A stretch of 64,000 nucleotides of DNA from G965250275 sp965250275 (lineage in GTDB: Bacteria; Pseudomonadota; Alphaproteobacteria; Rhodobacterales; Rhodobacteraceae): positions 186,001-250,000 of the forward strand of contig OZ252297.1 in NCBI GenBank assembly GCA_965250275.1, written 5' to 3'. The translations under genes were made by a program, and so were the position numbers. This document shows positions 45,182 through 53,741 of the stretch, in pieces (positions within the stretch are counted from its first letter, which is position 1; every line of letters begins with the position of its first letter). The notes beneath the pieces are model-generated. The model was not told where the DNA came from, did not search any database, and saw nothing but the letters and a program-made list of their open reading frames with translations.

Positions 45182-46018
45182 TCAGGTCAGCCACCAGCGT
45201 TCCGCTATGCGGGCATCATCCAACGCTGCGATTGTGCCAATTTCTCTTGGGCGTCCAACACCGCATTGCGCGGCCAGCAACCCGTGTTCGAGAGAATTAT
45301 GGAACCTGACATCACCCACGCCGCGCAGGGTTTCCGGGTCGGGCAGTTCCGCAATGTCAACAAACCCATCGCGCAGCGCCTCTGCCCGTACCGCCGGGTC
45401 GGGAATCATCGCTGTTTCGATCTGATCGGACCAACCTGCAACCCCGTCCTTGTAGTGTTGCGCCACGCGAGTTCCCAGGAAATGGCGCTCTGACCGATAG
45501 TGTTGCAACTGATAGAGCCCTGTCCCTGATCGCGCTTCGAGCGGCTCTTGCAGGTGAGCTTCGCGGAAAACCAGGAAACGCGCATCGGCCAACAGATAGG
45601 GTAAACTGGGGTTCGGCTGATCCAGCTCGATCTGCAGTGTTCTCTCTTCAACCGGCGCGATTTTCTTGGCCTGCAAATCCTGTGCCAGCAGCGATGCTGC
45701 AACATCCGCCGCAGTCAAAGGTGCTCCGTCATGAAATCGCACGTCCGGTCGAAGGGTCACCGTCCAGAATCGAGCACTGGGATCGCTCTGCCAACCGTCG
45801 GCCAGCTCCCCTTTCAAGACCCCATCAGGCCCGATTTCGGCCAGCGAATCAAAGATCGCCGCACGGGCAACTCGCGGTAAGACGTCCGGGTACGGGGCCA
45901 GGGCAATTCGCAGGCGCCCGCCGGATCGTGGCGTATCCGCCAGGGATGTCCCTGTAGCAGCCAAGAGGGTTGCCGCGGCACCTGAAGTCAAAAGGGAGCG
46001 CCGGTCCACTTTCATCAT
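45182..46018 (-). CDS. Short family-5 solute-binding protein
   Basis: 278 residues from the first of two adjacent ATGs at 46018. Tat-type signal (VDRRSLLTSGAAATLLAATGTSLA). It matches the first part of peptide/nickel-type SBP_bac_5 proteins: GGRLRIALAPYPDVLP, DGVLKGELADGWQSDPSARFWTVTLRPDVRFHDGAPLTAADVAASL, GTGLYQLQHYRS. The usual family length is near 500, so about 200 C-terminal residues are missing and the C-terminal lobe is incomplete. No permease or ATPase is near. It may be a genuine short form or a decayed gene. Start follows the pip stop by one or two bases. Confidence 0.7.
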   Translation of the reverse strand: MMKVDRRSLLTSGAAATLLAATGTSLADTPRSGGRLRIALAPYPDVLPRVARAAIFDSLAEIGPDGVLKGELADGWQSDPSARFWTVTLRPDVRFHDGAPLTAADVAASLLAQDLQAKKIAPVEERTLQIELDQPNPSLPYLLADARFLVFREAHLQEPLEARSGTGLYQLQHYRSERHFLGTRVAQHYKDGVAGWSDQIETAMIPDPAVRAEALRDGFVDIAELPDPETLRGVGDVRFHNSLEHGLLAAQCGVGRPREIGTIAALDDARIAERWWLT

Positions 46019-46019
46019 C

Positions 46020-46997
46020 TCAAACCGACGCCTCACCTATCCAGTCCATCACGCGAACCAATTCAGCGCTGATCCCGGGCTCTGACAGAGCGTGGCCTGC
46101 ATTCCGGATCATTTTGATCTCGGCGGCAGGCCATTTCTGGGACAATTCCCAGGCTGACTTAGGTGGGCAGATCATATCGTAACGGCCCTGCACGATCACG
46201 CCCGGGACATGGGCAATGCGGTCCATGTGGGCCAGAATCTGACCGTCGAACTCGAGGAACCCCGCATTTGTGAAATAGTGGTTCTCCAGCCTGGCAAAGG
46301 CTCTGGCGTAATCCCCGGGGCTTTCCCCGGATGTGCCGTTGGAATGAATTGATGCAAGCGCGTTTTCCCAAGCAGACCAGGCGCGTCCATAGCGGGTTTC
46401 CTGCCCCATATCGCCCGAGAAAAGCCGGCGGTTGTACGCAGCCACCAGATCGTCGCGCTCATCTTCGGGGATCAGCGACACAAAGCGTTCCCAAGGCTCT
46501 GGCCAAAACTTTCCGGCACCGCCGCCATAGAACCAGTCCAGCTCGGCTTTCGTCATCAGGAAAACACCGCGCAGGATGAGATGACGCGCGCGATCCGGAT
46601 GCGCCTGCGCATAGATCAGAGCCAGCGTTGCGCCCCAGCTGCCGCCAAAAACCATCCAACTTTCGATATCCAGACTGCGCCGGATTCTCTCGATATCGTC
46701 AACAAGATGCCAGGTTGTGTTATGCGACACGGACGCGTGCGGCCGTGATCGCCCACACCCGCGTTGGTCAAATAGAATCACCCTATAGGTCCGCGGATCA
46801 AAGTAACGGCGCATCGCGGGGCTGCATCCCCCGCCGGGACCACCATGCAGAACCACCACGGGGATGCCCTCGGGATTGCCGCATTGCTCCATATAAACTT
46901 GGTGTCCCTCGCCAACCTCAAGCATCCGCTGATCGAACGGGTCGATCGGCGGGTACAGATATTGCACTGCGCGCTTTTGGTCCGAGAACTTGTCCAT
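46020..46997 (-). CDS. pip: Proline iminopeptidase
   Basis: 325 residues from the ATG at 46997 (AGGT upstream); 47 extra codons upstream lie in the ubiG region and are rejected. Alpha/beta hydrolase: oxyanion HGGPGGGCSP, nucleophile in GGSWGATLALIYAQAHP, catalytic Asp/His toward the end in QGRYDMICPP and NAGHALSEPG. FDQRGCGRSRPHA is the family block. It removes N-terminal proline from peptides. Divergent from ubiG across about 50 bases. Confidence 0.95.
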   Translation of the reverse strand: MDKFSDQKRAVQYLYPPIDPFDQRMLEVGEGHQVYMEQCGNPEGIPVVVLHGGPGGGCSPAMRRYFDPRTYRVILFDQRGCGRSRPHASVSHNTTWHLVDDIERIRRSLDIESWMVFGGSWGATLALIYAQAHPDRARHLILRGVFLMTKAELDWFYGGGAGKFWPEPWERFVSLIPEDERDDLVAAYNRRLFSGDMGQETRYGRAWSAWENALASIHSNGTSGESPGDYARAFARLENHYFTNAGFLEFDGQILAHMDRIAHVPGVIVQGRYDMICPPKSAWELSQKWPAAEIKMIRNAGHALSEPGISAELVRVMDWIGEASV

Positions 46998-47046
46998 TAC
47001 TGACCTATATAAACCGTGCAGTGGAAAAGAGCACATGGAGAACGGA

Positions 47047-47793
47047 ATGCAAGCGGCACAATCTACCGTAGATCCGTCTGAGATTGCCAAATTCGAGGCT
47101 ATGGCCGCTGAATGGTGGGATCCCAATGGCAAGTTCAAGCCATTGCATATGCTGAATCCCTGCCGTCTGGACTACATAACCGCTCAGATTGCCGGTGAGT
47201 TTGATCGTGACCTTGCGTCAGTCAAACCCTTCTCGGGCCTGCGCATTCTCGACATAGGATGCGGCGGTGGACTTCTGGCCGAACCGATGGCGCGGCTGGG
47301 GGCCGAAGTCGTCGGAGCCGATGCGGCAGAACGCAACATCCCGGTCGCAGAAATCCACGCGCAGCAGTCAGGCTTGGAGATCGACTATCGGCATACGACC
47401 GCCGAGGACTTGGCGGCAGCCGGAGAGGTCTTCGACGCGGTTCTGAACATGGAAGTTGTTGAGCATGTCGCGGATCCCCTGTCCTACCTCACGGCCTGCC
47501 AAGAGTTGCTGCGCCCTGGGGGATTGCACATCTGTTCGACGATCAACAGGAACCCGAAGTCTTATGCGATGGCGATCATAGGGGCCGAGGTGGTGATGCG
47601 TTGGCTGCCCCGCGGGACCCATGAATGGTCAAAATTCATTACGCCAGATGAGCTGTTTGCTCTGCTTGAGCAGGCTGGCCTGTCCCCGGTCGATCGCAAG
47701 GGTTTTGTCTTCAATCCCATTACGTGGACATGGGGGCTTTCAGATCGCGACCTGAGCGTGAACTACGTCACCGCCAGCGTGAAGCCCGGTTAG
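47047..47793 (+). CDS. ubiG: Ubiquinone biosynthesis O-methyltransferase UbiG
   Basis: 248 residues from the ATG at 47047, which follows GGAGAACGG; an ATG at 47035 is an alternative giving four more residues. SAM-binding LRILDIGCGGGLLAEPMARLGAEVVGAD, and the UbiG blocks KFEAMAAEWWDPNGKFKPLHMLNPCRLDYI and TINRNPKSYAMAIIGAEVVMRWLPRGTHEWSKFI. It carries out both O-methylations of ubiquinone synthesis. Its stop interlocks with the convergent MarR gene. Confidence 0.96.
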   Translation: MQAAQSTVDPSEIAKFEAMAAEWWDPNGKFKPLHMLNPCRLDYITAQIAGEFDRDLASVKPFSGLRILDIGCGGGLLAEPMARLGAEVVGADAAERNIPVAEIHAQQSGLEIDYRHTTAEDLAAAGEVFDAVLNMEVVEHVADPLSYLTACQELLRPGGLHICSTINRNPKSYAMAIIGAEVVMRWLPRGTHEWSKFITPDELFALLEQAGLSPVDRKGFVFNPITWTWGLSDRDLSVNYVTASVKPG

Positions 47794-48233
47794 GGTGCGC
47801 GGTCCAGCCGCGCTCGCAACTCGCGCAAGATGGGCAGGACCGACCGAACCTTCTCGATCCCCAACTCGCCGACAAGCTGATTGATCATCGGTGTGATGTC
47901 CGAAATCGCCTGGTCCCGCGCCCGTCGGCCTGCCGGACTTATCGCCACCATTTTGCGTCGCGCGTCGTCCCAGTCCGGTCGGATGTGGATGTACCCAGCC
48001 CATTCCAACTTGTTCAGGGTGTTTGTCATCGCGCCCCGGGTCACGTGGAACGTATCGGCCAGCTGGGCAGGACTGCGTTCGTCAGCGACGTAATCGAGGT
48101 GGTTGAGCACCGAGAAGTGAGACAACTCCATACCTTTCGGCAAAACGCGGCTCAGCCGATTGCGCAGCAGCTGATCGGCGGTCAGGATCTCACTGAACAA
48201 AGCGACGGCAAGTGCGTTAGTCTCTTCGGTCAT
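47790..48233 (-). CDS. MarR-family regulator
   Basis: 147 residues. A winged helix at about 50-110: ERSPAQLADTFHVTRGAMTNTLNKLEWAGYIHIRPDWDDARRKMVAISPAGR, with the recognition helix and wing. Flanking helices dimerise. It is the last gene of comF-grxC-nitrilase-marR and overlaps the nitrilase stop by four bases. The ligand and targets are unknown; its own operon is the simplest candidate. Confidence 0.88.
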   Translation of the reverse strand: MTEETNALAVALFSEILTADQLLRNRLSRVLPKGMELSHFSVLNHLDYVADERSPAQLADTFHVTRGAMTNTLNKLEWAGYIHIRPDWDDARRKMVAISPAGRRARDQAISDITPMINQLVGELGIEKVRSVLPILRELRARLDRAP

Positions 48234-49063
48234 GACGGGCCCTCGAAAGCGCGGGCGTTGCTTAACGATGGCACTCTGCGTCGCGCGGCCGCCACCTCTG
48301 ACATATCGAGGTCAAAATAGTGGGGACCGGGCGATGTGCCCGCATCCAACAGAACATCGCCCCACGGAGAAACTGCAAGACTGTGACCGTAAGTTGCACG
48401 AGTTTTGCCGCGCGTGGATGGGTGGGTGCCCGTCTGCGCCGGAGCAATGACATAACAACCGGTTTCGATGGCCCGTGCCCGCAGGAGTGACTCCCAATGC
48501 GCAGCCCCAGTAACTGGAGAAAACGCCGACGGAACCGTCAAAACCTGCGCCCCGGCCTTTGCCAGTGCCTGGAAGAGTGCCGGAAACCTCAAGTCATAGC
48601 AGATCGTCATCCCGATCTTTGCAAACGGGGCTTTTGCAGTCACGGCACGATTGCCCGGTCGGTATCCGTCCGATTCCCGATAGGTCTCTTCCGCGGTAAC
48701 CTGGACGTCGAACATATGAATTTTGTCGTACCGCGCAGCGATGTGTCCATCCGGCCCGACCAAAAACGAACGGTTGGCGAACCGTCCATCCTCGTCGCCA
48801 GTCTTTAGAGCCAGCGAGCCAATCAAAAGCCAAATGTTCTCTTCCGCGGCCAGATTGCACAAACTTGCCAGTGTTTGGTCCTGATCTTCGGTCTGCAGGA
48901 CGTCATTCTGGCGGGACCGGCTGGTCGACACACAGTTGGTCACTTCCGGCGTAAGCACGAATGCTGCGCCTGCCCGCGCCGCTTCAGAGACCCATGTCCG
49001 GGTCTGAGCGAGATTCTCGACCGGGTCATCCGAAGACGTCAGCTGGATCAACGCCGTTTTCAT
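48230..49063 (-). CDS. Carbon-nitrogen hydrolase (nitrilase superfamily)
   Basis: 277 residues from the ATG at 49063 (TGATG overlap with grxC); a TTG codon before it is ignored. The catalytic triad is visible: E40 in VLTPEVTN, K114 in RYDKIHMFD, C155 in MTICYDLRFP. The closest type is the Nit1/NitFhit omega-amidase-like branch, which acts on deaminated glutathione or small amides. Pairing with a glutaredoxin gene agrees with a link to glutathione, but this is inference. Confidence 0.88.
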   Translation of the reverse strand: MKTALIQLTSSDDPVENLAQTRTWVSEAARAGAAFVLTPEVTNCVSTSRSRQNDVLQTEDQDQTLASLCNLAAEENIWLLIGSLALKTGDEDGRFANRSFLVGPDGHIAARYDKIHMFDVQVTAEETYRESDGYRPGNRAVTAKAPFAKIGMTICYDLRFPALFQALAKAGAQVLTVPSAFSPVTGAAHWESLLRARAIETGCYVIAPAQTGTHPSTRGKTRATYGHSLAVSPWGDVLLDAGTSPGPHYFDLDMSEVAAARRRVPSLSNARAFEGPS

Positions 49064-49323
49064 CAAGCGGCCAGCAACGCGTCCAGTTTGCCGGCTCTGT
49101 CCAGGGCATAAAGTTCGTCGCAGCCGCCGACATGAACATCCCCGACGAAAATCTGCGGAACAGTACGCCCACCATTTGCGCGCTGAATCATCTCGGGTTT
49201 TCGGTCTGGTTCGGCCCAGACATCAATCTCGGAGAATTCGGCACCCTTCTGTTTCAGAAGGCGCTTTGCCGCGTGGCAGAACCCGCACAAGGGCGAGGTA
49301 TAGATTTCAATGGACTTCATCAT
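49063..49323 (-). CDS. grxC: Glutaredoxin 3
   Basis: 86 residues from the first of two adjacent ATGs (GGGAG upstream). Thioredoxin fold with the dithiol site C-G-F-C in YTSPLCGFCHAAKRLL where most members have CPYC, and the glutathione-binding TVPQIFVGDVHVGGCDEL. It reduces disulfides with glutathione. The CGFC/CGYC variant is, as far as I recall, normal in Rhodobacterales. Confidence 0.94.
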   Translation of the reverse strand: MMKSIEIYTSPLCGFCHAAKRLLKQKGAEFSEIDVWAEPDRKPEMIQRANGGRTVPQIFVGDVHVGGCDELYALDRAGKLDALLAA

Positions 49324-49358
49324 TGGCACTCCCAACGTCTGCGCTTCTTGTCGGGGAT

Positions 49359-50087
49359 TTAGGTGTCCTTTGCAACGCGCGCCAGTACCAGAACGCATAC
49401 CTCGGATGCGCCAGCCGTCAGGCAAGCCTCTGTACACGCGGCCAATGTGGCGCCGGACGTCATCACGTCATCCACCAGCAGGATCGGTCTGTGGTTCAGT
49501 GCGTCCCGGTGATTTGGCGCAACGCGAATGGCGCCAGAGAGAATTGACACCCTCTCTGCCGCTGGACGATGATCCAGACTTTCTGTCTTCCACACCCTTT
49601 TCAGGACGTTCAAGCCGATAGGGCGGTCAATCGCCTGTCCCAATGACGCGGCGAGTAATGCCGATTGATTGTATTTTCGGCGCAGAACGCGCGCCCAGTG
49701 GAGCGGGACTGGCAGAATCAGCGTGTCGGGCCGGATCAAAGGCCGCGCCGCGCCCGCCATCCATCGGCCCGCCGGCCCCGCAATGTCGGCTCTGTCGGAA
49801 TGCTTGAGGCTCAGCACAAGATCCCGCCCCTTGCCACGATACAGCATCGTGGCGCGCCCCATGGACCACGGCCGCGGCGTTTTCATACAGGCATCGCACT
49901 CCACCCGGTGGTCGGTTTGAACACCTTGAAGCGGAGTCCCGCAGGAATCGCACACCAACCCACCTATGAATGGGGTTTCTCGCCAGCATGAGCCGCAAAG
50001 CCCAAAATCACTCTCCGCCAGCACCCCGCACCCCAGACACCTGGGTGGATAAAGGAGCGAGAGCGATGTTTGAATCTGCTGCAGCAT
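49359..50087 (-). CDS. comF: ComF-family phosphoribosyltransferase-like protein
   Basis: 242 residues from the ATG at 50087. An N-terminal zinc finger (CLGCG ... CGSC ... CDSCG, about 17-60) is followed by a phosphoribosyltransferase-like domain with the PRPP loop ILLVDDVMTSGATLAAC near the end. KYNQSALLAASLG is another family block. ComF takes part in DNA uptake in competent bacteria; in alphaproteobacteria its role is unproven. It is first in its operon and divergent from the methyltransferase gene by 17 bases. Confidence 0.88.
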   Translation of the reverse strand: MLQQIQTSLSLLYPPRCLGCGVLAESDFGLCGSCWRETPFIGGLVCDSCGTPLQGVQTDHRVECDACMKTPRPWSMGRATMLYRGKGRDLVLSLKHSDRADIAGPAGRWMAGAARPLIRPDTLILPVPLHWARVLRRKYNQSALLAASLGQAIDRPIGLNVLKRVWKTESLDHRPAAERVSILSGAIRVAPNHRDALNHRPILLVDDVMTSGATLAACTEACLTAGASEVCVLVLARVAKDT

Positions 50088-50104
50088 CGCTCTAGGTAAC
50101 GTCC

Positions 50105-50923
50105 ATGGTTGCACCGCCACCTCTCTTTGATCACGTCGCTTTGGCCCGACATCGCGCGAGAGCGCGCCCCGATGCACTGTTTTTGCACCATACCGCCGTC
50201 CGGGAACTGAATGATCGGACAGAGATGGTTAACAGACACTTTAAGTCTGTTGCTGTCGTGACCCCATTTCCTGACCTCTGGAGAGAAGCGTTGCCCAAAG
50301 CGACCCTTGTGCCGGACCAGGACGTTCTCGATCTGGAGACAGGCGCCCATGATCTTGTTGTGCATGCGATGTGTTTGCATTGGGCAAACGACCCGGTCGG
50401 GCAACTGGTTCAATGCCGGCGCGCACTGGAACCGGACGGCCTTTGTCTGGCAATTCTATTGGGTGGTGAAACGCTGACCGAATTGCGGGCGTGCCTCTCC
50501 GACGCCGAAATCCGCTCAACTGGTGGCTTGTCTCCACGGGTTTCGCCAATGTCCGAACTGCGAGATATTGGTGGATTGCTGCAACGCGCAGGCTTTGCTT
50601 TGCCCGTCGCAGACAGTCAGACTCTGACCGCGCAATATCGATCTGCACGGCACCTTATGCGTGATCTGCGCGCCATGGGTGAAACCAATGCGATGACGGA
50701 CCGCTTGCGCCATGCGACCCGGCGCTCCGTTTTCGACCAGACCGCCGCGCTCTATCATCAGCGCCATGCGGCACCTGATGGCGTTGTGCCAGCAACCTTT
50801 GAAATCCTGACACTGACCGGCTGGGCACCTGCAGACTCGCAGCCAAAGCCTTTGCGGCCAGGCTCGGCACAGGCGCGGCTGGCGGATGCGTTGAACACCG
50901 ATGAAAAGCCGTTGATTGATTGA
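50105..50923 (+). CDS. SAM-dependent methyltransferase, NDUFAF5/BioC-like
   Basis: 272 residues. The start PPLFDHVALARHRARA and the blocks HDLVVHAMCLHWANDPVGQLVQCRRALEPDGLCLAILLGGETLTELRACL and GGLSPRVSPMSELRDIGGLLQRAGF are those of the alphaproteobacterial NDUFAF5-like group. The glycine-rich SAM loop is weak (VAVVTPFPDLW in place of a GxGxG). The human relative hydroxylates an arginine of complex I; the bacterial role is open. It overlaps the earliest possible hemH start. Confidence 0.75.
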   Translation: MVAPPPLFDHVALARHRARARPDALFLHHTAVRELNDRTEMVNRHFKSVAVVTPFPDLWREALPKATLVPDQDVLDLETGAHDLVVHAMCLHWANDPVGQLVQCRRALEPDGLCLAILLGGETLTELRACLSDAEIRSTGGLSPRVSPMSELRDIGGLLQRAGFALPVADSQTLTAQYRSARHLMRDLRAMGETNAMTDRLRHATRRSVFDQTAALYHQRHAAPDGVVPATFEILTLTGWAPADSQPKPLRPGSAQARLADALNTDEKPLID

Positions 50924-50976
50924 CCGCGACCGAAATGCGGTTATCTGACAGTCAGACCAGCCAGCAGGACCAAGCC

Positions 50977-52038
50977 ATGTTCGATACAGCCATGAAAGCC
51001 GCGCGACCAAGCCATGCTCCGGACGATCATCCACCGGTCAGTGCGGATCGCGTCGGGATTCTTCTGGCGAATCTCGGGACGCCGGACGGGTATGACTACT
51101 GGTCTATGCGGCGATATCTGGGTGAGTTCCTTTCTGACAAGCGGGTGATCGATTACAGCGCTTGGCTCTGGCAACCCTTGCTGCAACTTATCATTCTGAC
51201 CAAACGCCCTTTCACCAGCGGCGCAGCCTACAAGTCCATTTGGAACGAAGAGGCGGGGGAAAGCCCGCTGATGACGATCACCAAGCAGCAAACCGCCAAG
51301 GTGAAATCCGCCATTGCGGAGCGCTATGGGGACCAGGTGATGGTCGATTTCTGCATGCGCTACGGAAACCCGTCCACAAAGTCCAAAGTTCGTGAAATGG
51401 TCGCTGCTGGCTGCCAGCGCATCCTGTTTTTCCCTCTCTACCCACACTACGCGGGCGCCACCTCTGCAACGGCAAATGACCAGTTTTTTCGCGCTTTGAT
51501 GGAAGAGAAATGGCAACCAACGTCCCGAACGGTCCCGCCATACTTCGACCACCCGCTCTACATCGATGCTCTCGCACAATCGATAGAGCGTGCATACGCG
51601 TCTCTGGAAACAAGGCCCGATATCCTGGTCTGTTCCTACCACGGTGTGCCCAAACGGTACCTTTTGGAAGGTGACCCCTATCACTGCCAATGCCAGAAAA
51701 CGACGCGGCTGCTGAAAGAGCGACTGAACTGGGCGGACACCGAAATCACAACGACGTTCCAGTCGAAGTTCGGCCCCGAAGAATGGCTGAAACCTTACAC
51801 GGTTGAAGAAGTCGCCCGCCTAGCCGAAAACGGCAAGAAAAACATTGCTGTGTGTGCCCCCGCGTTCTCTGCGGACTGCATAGAGACGCTCGAGGAGATC
51901 AACGAAGAAATCCGTGAGAGTTTTGAACACGCAGGGGGCGAAACCTTCACTTATATTCCTTGCCTGAACGACGAGGACCCGCACATTGCGGCTTTGGTTC
52001 AGGTGATCGAGGAAAACGTGGCGGGCTGGATTAGCTGA
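50977..52038 (+). CDS. hemH: Ferrochelatase HemH
   Basis: 353 residues from the ATG at 50977 (AGGACC upstream); TTG 50920 and ATG 50935 are alternatives in the same frame. VGILLANLGTPDGYDYWSMRRYLGEFLSDKRVID opens the domain. Catalytic H222 in CSYHGVPKRYL and E303 in FSADCIETLEEI are present. Cysteines at 219, 237 and 239 (CSYHG, YHCQCQK) might be iron-sulfur ligands as in some alphaproteobacterial ferrochelatases, but three alone do not prove it. It inserts iron into protoporphyrin IX, the last step of heme synthesis. Confidence 0.96.
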   Translation: MFDTAMKAARPSHAPDDHPPVSADRVGILLANLGTPDGYDYWSMRRYLGEFLSDKRVIDYSAWLWQPLLQLIILTKRPFTSGAAYKSIWNEEAGESPLMTITKQQTAKVKSAIAERYGDQVMVDFCMRYGNPSTKSKVREMVAAGCQRILFFPLYPHYAGATSATANDQFFRALMEEKWQPTSRTVPPYFDHPLYIDALAQSIERAYASLETRPDILVCSYHGVPKRYLLEGDPYHCQCQKTTRLLKERLNWADTEITTTFQSKFGPEEWLKPYTVEEVARLAENGKKNIAVCAPAFSADCIETLEEINEEIRESFEHAGGETFTYIPCLNDEDPHIAALVQVIEENVAGWIS

Positions 52039-52078
52039 GTTTCTTCCCGTCCGGTGGCGAAATCAGAACCCAAAAATG

Positions 52079-52103
52079 AAAAAGGCGCCGAGTGATCGAC
52101 GCC
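52079..52103 (-). terminator. Terminator of the small membrane protein gene
   Basis: On the minus strand GGCGTCGA, loop TCAC, TCGGCGCC (one G-U pair), then TTTTT. A perfect 16-base palindrome GAAATCTTAAGATTTC (52114-52129) lies between it and the stop codon. Confidence 0.8.
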
Positions 52104-52129
52104 CTTCCCAATTGAAATCTTAAGATTTC

Positions 52130-52312
52130 TTAGTCTGCTGCAACAGCTGCGGCAACCAGAACCAGCAGCAGCAGCGGCAGGATAATGCCAGCCGAAGAGC
52201 TGCGGGTTTCTTCCACGATGACCGGCGCTTCAACAACCGGCTCTTGCAGGTTGCCGGCGTAGCCAGCGGTCGCGCCTGCGGCCAGAGCAGCAGCGAGAAC
52301 GAGTTTCTTCAT
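52130..52312 (-). CDS. 60-residue secreted/membrane protein next to hemH
   Basis: The ATG at 52312 follows an excellent GGAGG. The start MKKLVLAAALAAGATAGYAG is a signal peptide. A short acidic stretch (NLQEPVVEAPVIVEETRSSS) precedes a C-terminal hydrophobic helix (GIILPLLLLVLVAAAVAAD). The mature protein would be about 40 residues, fixed in the inner membrane by its C-terminus. Similar short proteins beside hemH occur in Roseobacters, from memory; function unknown. Confidence 0.75.
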   Translation of the reverse strand: MKKLVLAAALAAGATAGYAGNLQEPVVEAPVIVEETRSSSAGIILPLLLLVLVAAAVAAD

Positions 52313-52456
52313 TGTCAACCTCCAGTATTTGGCTAGGTCCAATTTATGCAATGAACCCTGCACCCAAGACTTACCTCGTGGGTTTTTCTAAGCAGCAAAA
52401 AGCGGTGATTGCAAACGCTTGTTAGGCTTATCTAACCTCACAAACGGCGAATGTCG

Positions 52457-53059
52457 TCAAATTAGCAACACCTGTGTCCCAACCTTCGCCATCGAAAACA
52501 ACTCGGCAATATGCTCGTTGTAGAGGCCTATGCATCCGTTCGAAGATTGGCGTCCAATCTTGCGTGTATCATGCGTGCCGTGAATTCGATAATAGGTCCA
52601 ACTAAGATAAAGAGCGTGGGTTCCCAGTGGGTTATCCGGCCCAGGAGGCACGTAGGCAGGCCACTCGGGGTTCCGTTTGCGCATGTTCGGCGTCGGGCTC
52701 CAGCTGGGACCCTCAACTTTGCGGATGATACTGGTACGGCCTCGGCGGGTCAGGTCTTCGGAAACCGGGACACTTGAGGGGTAAAGCTTGTACACACTCT
52801 GATCCTCGGACCAGTAGTGCAATGCACGCGAAGTTATGTCGACGAGGATCGCCCCGTTTCGGGTGCTGTTGAAGTACGGTTGCCAGTCCTTCGCCTGAAA
52901 GCTGGAGATGTTACGCCGGACGCTTTCGGATATCTCTTTGTCATCAAACGTTGATTCCGTTGCAAAGGCAGCACGCGCAACAAAGGGCGTCGCAATAGTC
53001 GCCACCGAGCCAGTCAGAAAACGACGGCGGTCAGTGCGGTTCGGGCTTTTACGGTACAT
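52457..53059 (-). CDS. L,D-transpeptidase (YkuD), exported
   Basis: 200 residues. Tat-type signal TDRRRFLTGSVATIATPFVARAAFA at about 9-33. The YkuD catalytic block near the C-terminus reads YRIHGTHDTRKIGRQSS followed by NGCIGLYN, with the catalytic His and Cys. LYPSSVPVSEDLTRRGRTSIIRKVEGPSWSPTP matches the substrate region. It makes 3-3 crosslinks in peptidoglycan or attaches proteins to it. Divergent from the CAP lipoprotein gene. Confidence 0.92.
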   Translation of the reverse strand: MYRKSPNRTDRRRFLTGSVATIATPFVARAAFATESTFDDKEISESVRRNISSFQAKDWQPYFNSTRNGAILVDITSRALHYWSEDQSVYKLYPSSVPVSEDLTRRGRTSIIRKVEGPSWSPTPNMRKRNPEWPAYVPPGPDNPLGTHALYLSWTYYRIHGTHDTRKIGRQSSNGCIGLYNEHIAELFSMAKVGTQVLLI

Positions 53060-53225
53060 GTCGGCTTTCCAGACAGGGCGGAGCAGAAATCTCCGGCAGT
53101 CTATGGCCTGAAAGCCTCAGTCGCAAATCAAACCTTGCACCGTGCGCGGGCTCATGCGCATGCGGGTTTGAAACATGCGCTTTGGCACGCTATTGCGAAA
53201 ACCTGACTCGACAATTGGGTGATCT

Positions 53226-53741
53226 ATGACGCGACTACTTGCTCTGCTGCTGGCCAGCCTGCTCGTCCTTTCAGCTTGCGCGCCTACTCCGCAAGGTGGG
53301 GGCATCGGTGCAGACGGACGGCCTTTGCCCCAAGTTTACAAAATCCGGGGGGGTGACAAGAGCAAGATACAGTTTCGCATGTTAGACTCGGTTAATGCGC
53401 TCCGCAGCGCCTCTGGTTCGGGTCCGGTGCAACTAAATGCGCAACTCAACGCCGCGGCTGAAACACATTCGCGGGACATGTCGGTTCAAAACCGTCCCTG
53501 GCATTTCGGATCGGATGGGTCATCGCCGATCGATCGTGTCCAGCGCGTGGGATACACGGGCGGATTGCTTGGTGAGAATATCTCGGAAACATACGAGACC
53601 GAACTTGAAACGCTTGCCGCATGGATGGAACGCCCTGGAACCCGCACAGTCATTCTGGACCCCGCAGCGTTCAACATGGGCTTCGCCTGGTTTCAGGAGC
53701 CGGGCGGGAAGATCTGGTGGACGCTGATCATGGGCAACTAG
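53226..53741 (+). CDS. CAP/SCP-domain lipoprotein
   Basis: 171 residues. Lipobox LVLSAC gives a lipidated Cys near residue 18. The CAP domain spans about 50-168: MLDSVNALRSASGSGPVQLNAQLNAAAETHSRDMSVQNRPWHFGSDGSSPIDRVQRVGYTGGLLGENISETY. The H-E-H type cleft residues are at AAETHSRDM, WHFGSDG and GENISE. Role unknown; bacterial CAP proteins are often envelope-linked. It stands between two L,D-transpeptidase genes and interlocks stop codons with the second. Confidence 0.87.
   Translation: MTRLLALLLASLLVLSACAPTPQGGGIGADGRPLPQVYKIRGGDKSKIQFRMLDSVNALRSASGSGPVQLNAQLNAAAETHSRDMSVQNRPWHFGSDGSSPIDRVQRVGYTGGLLGENISETYETELETLAAWMERPGTRTVILDPAAFNMGFAWFQEPGGKIWWTLIMGN

Noticed and set aside
50227..50242. 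TTAA-N8-TTAA resembling a CtrA box
   Set aside because: Spacing is eight instead of seven and it lies inside the methyltransferase coding sequence.
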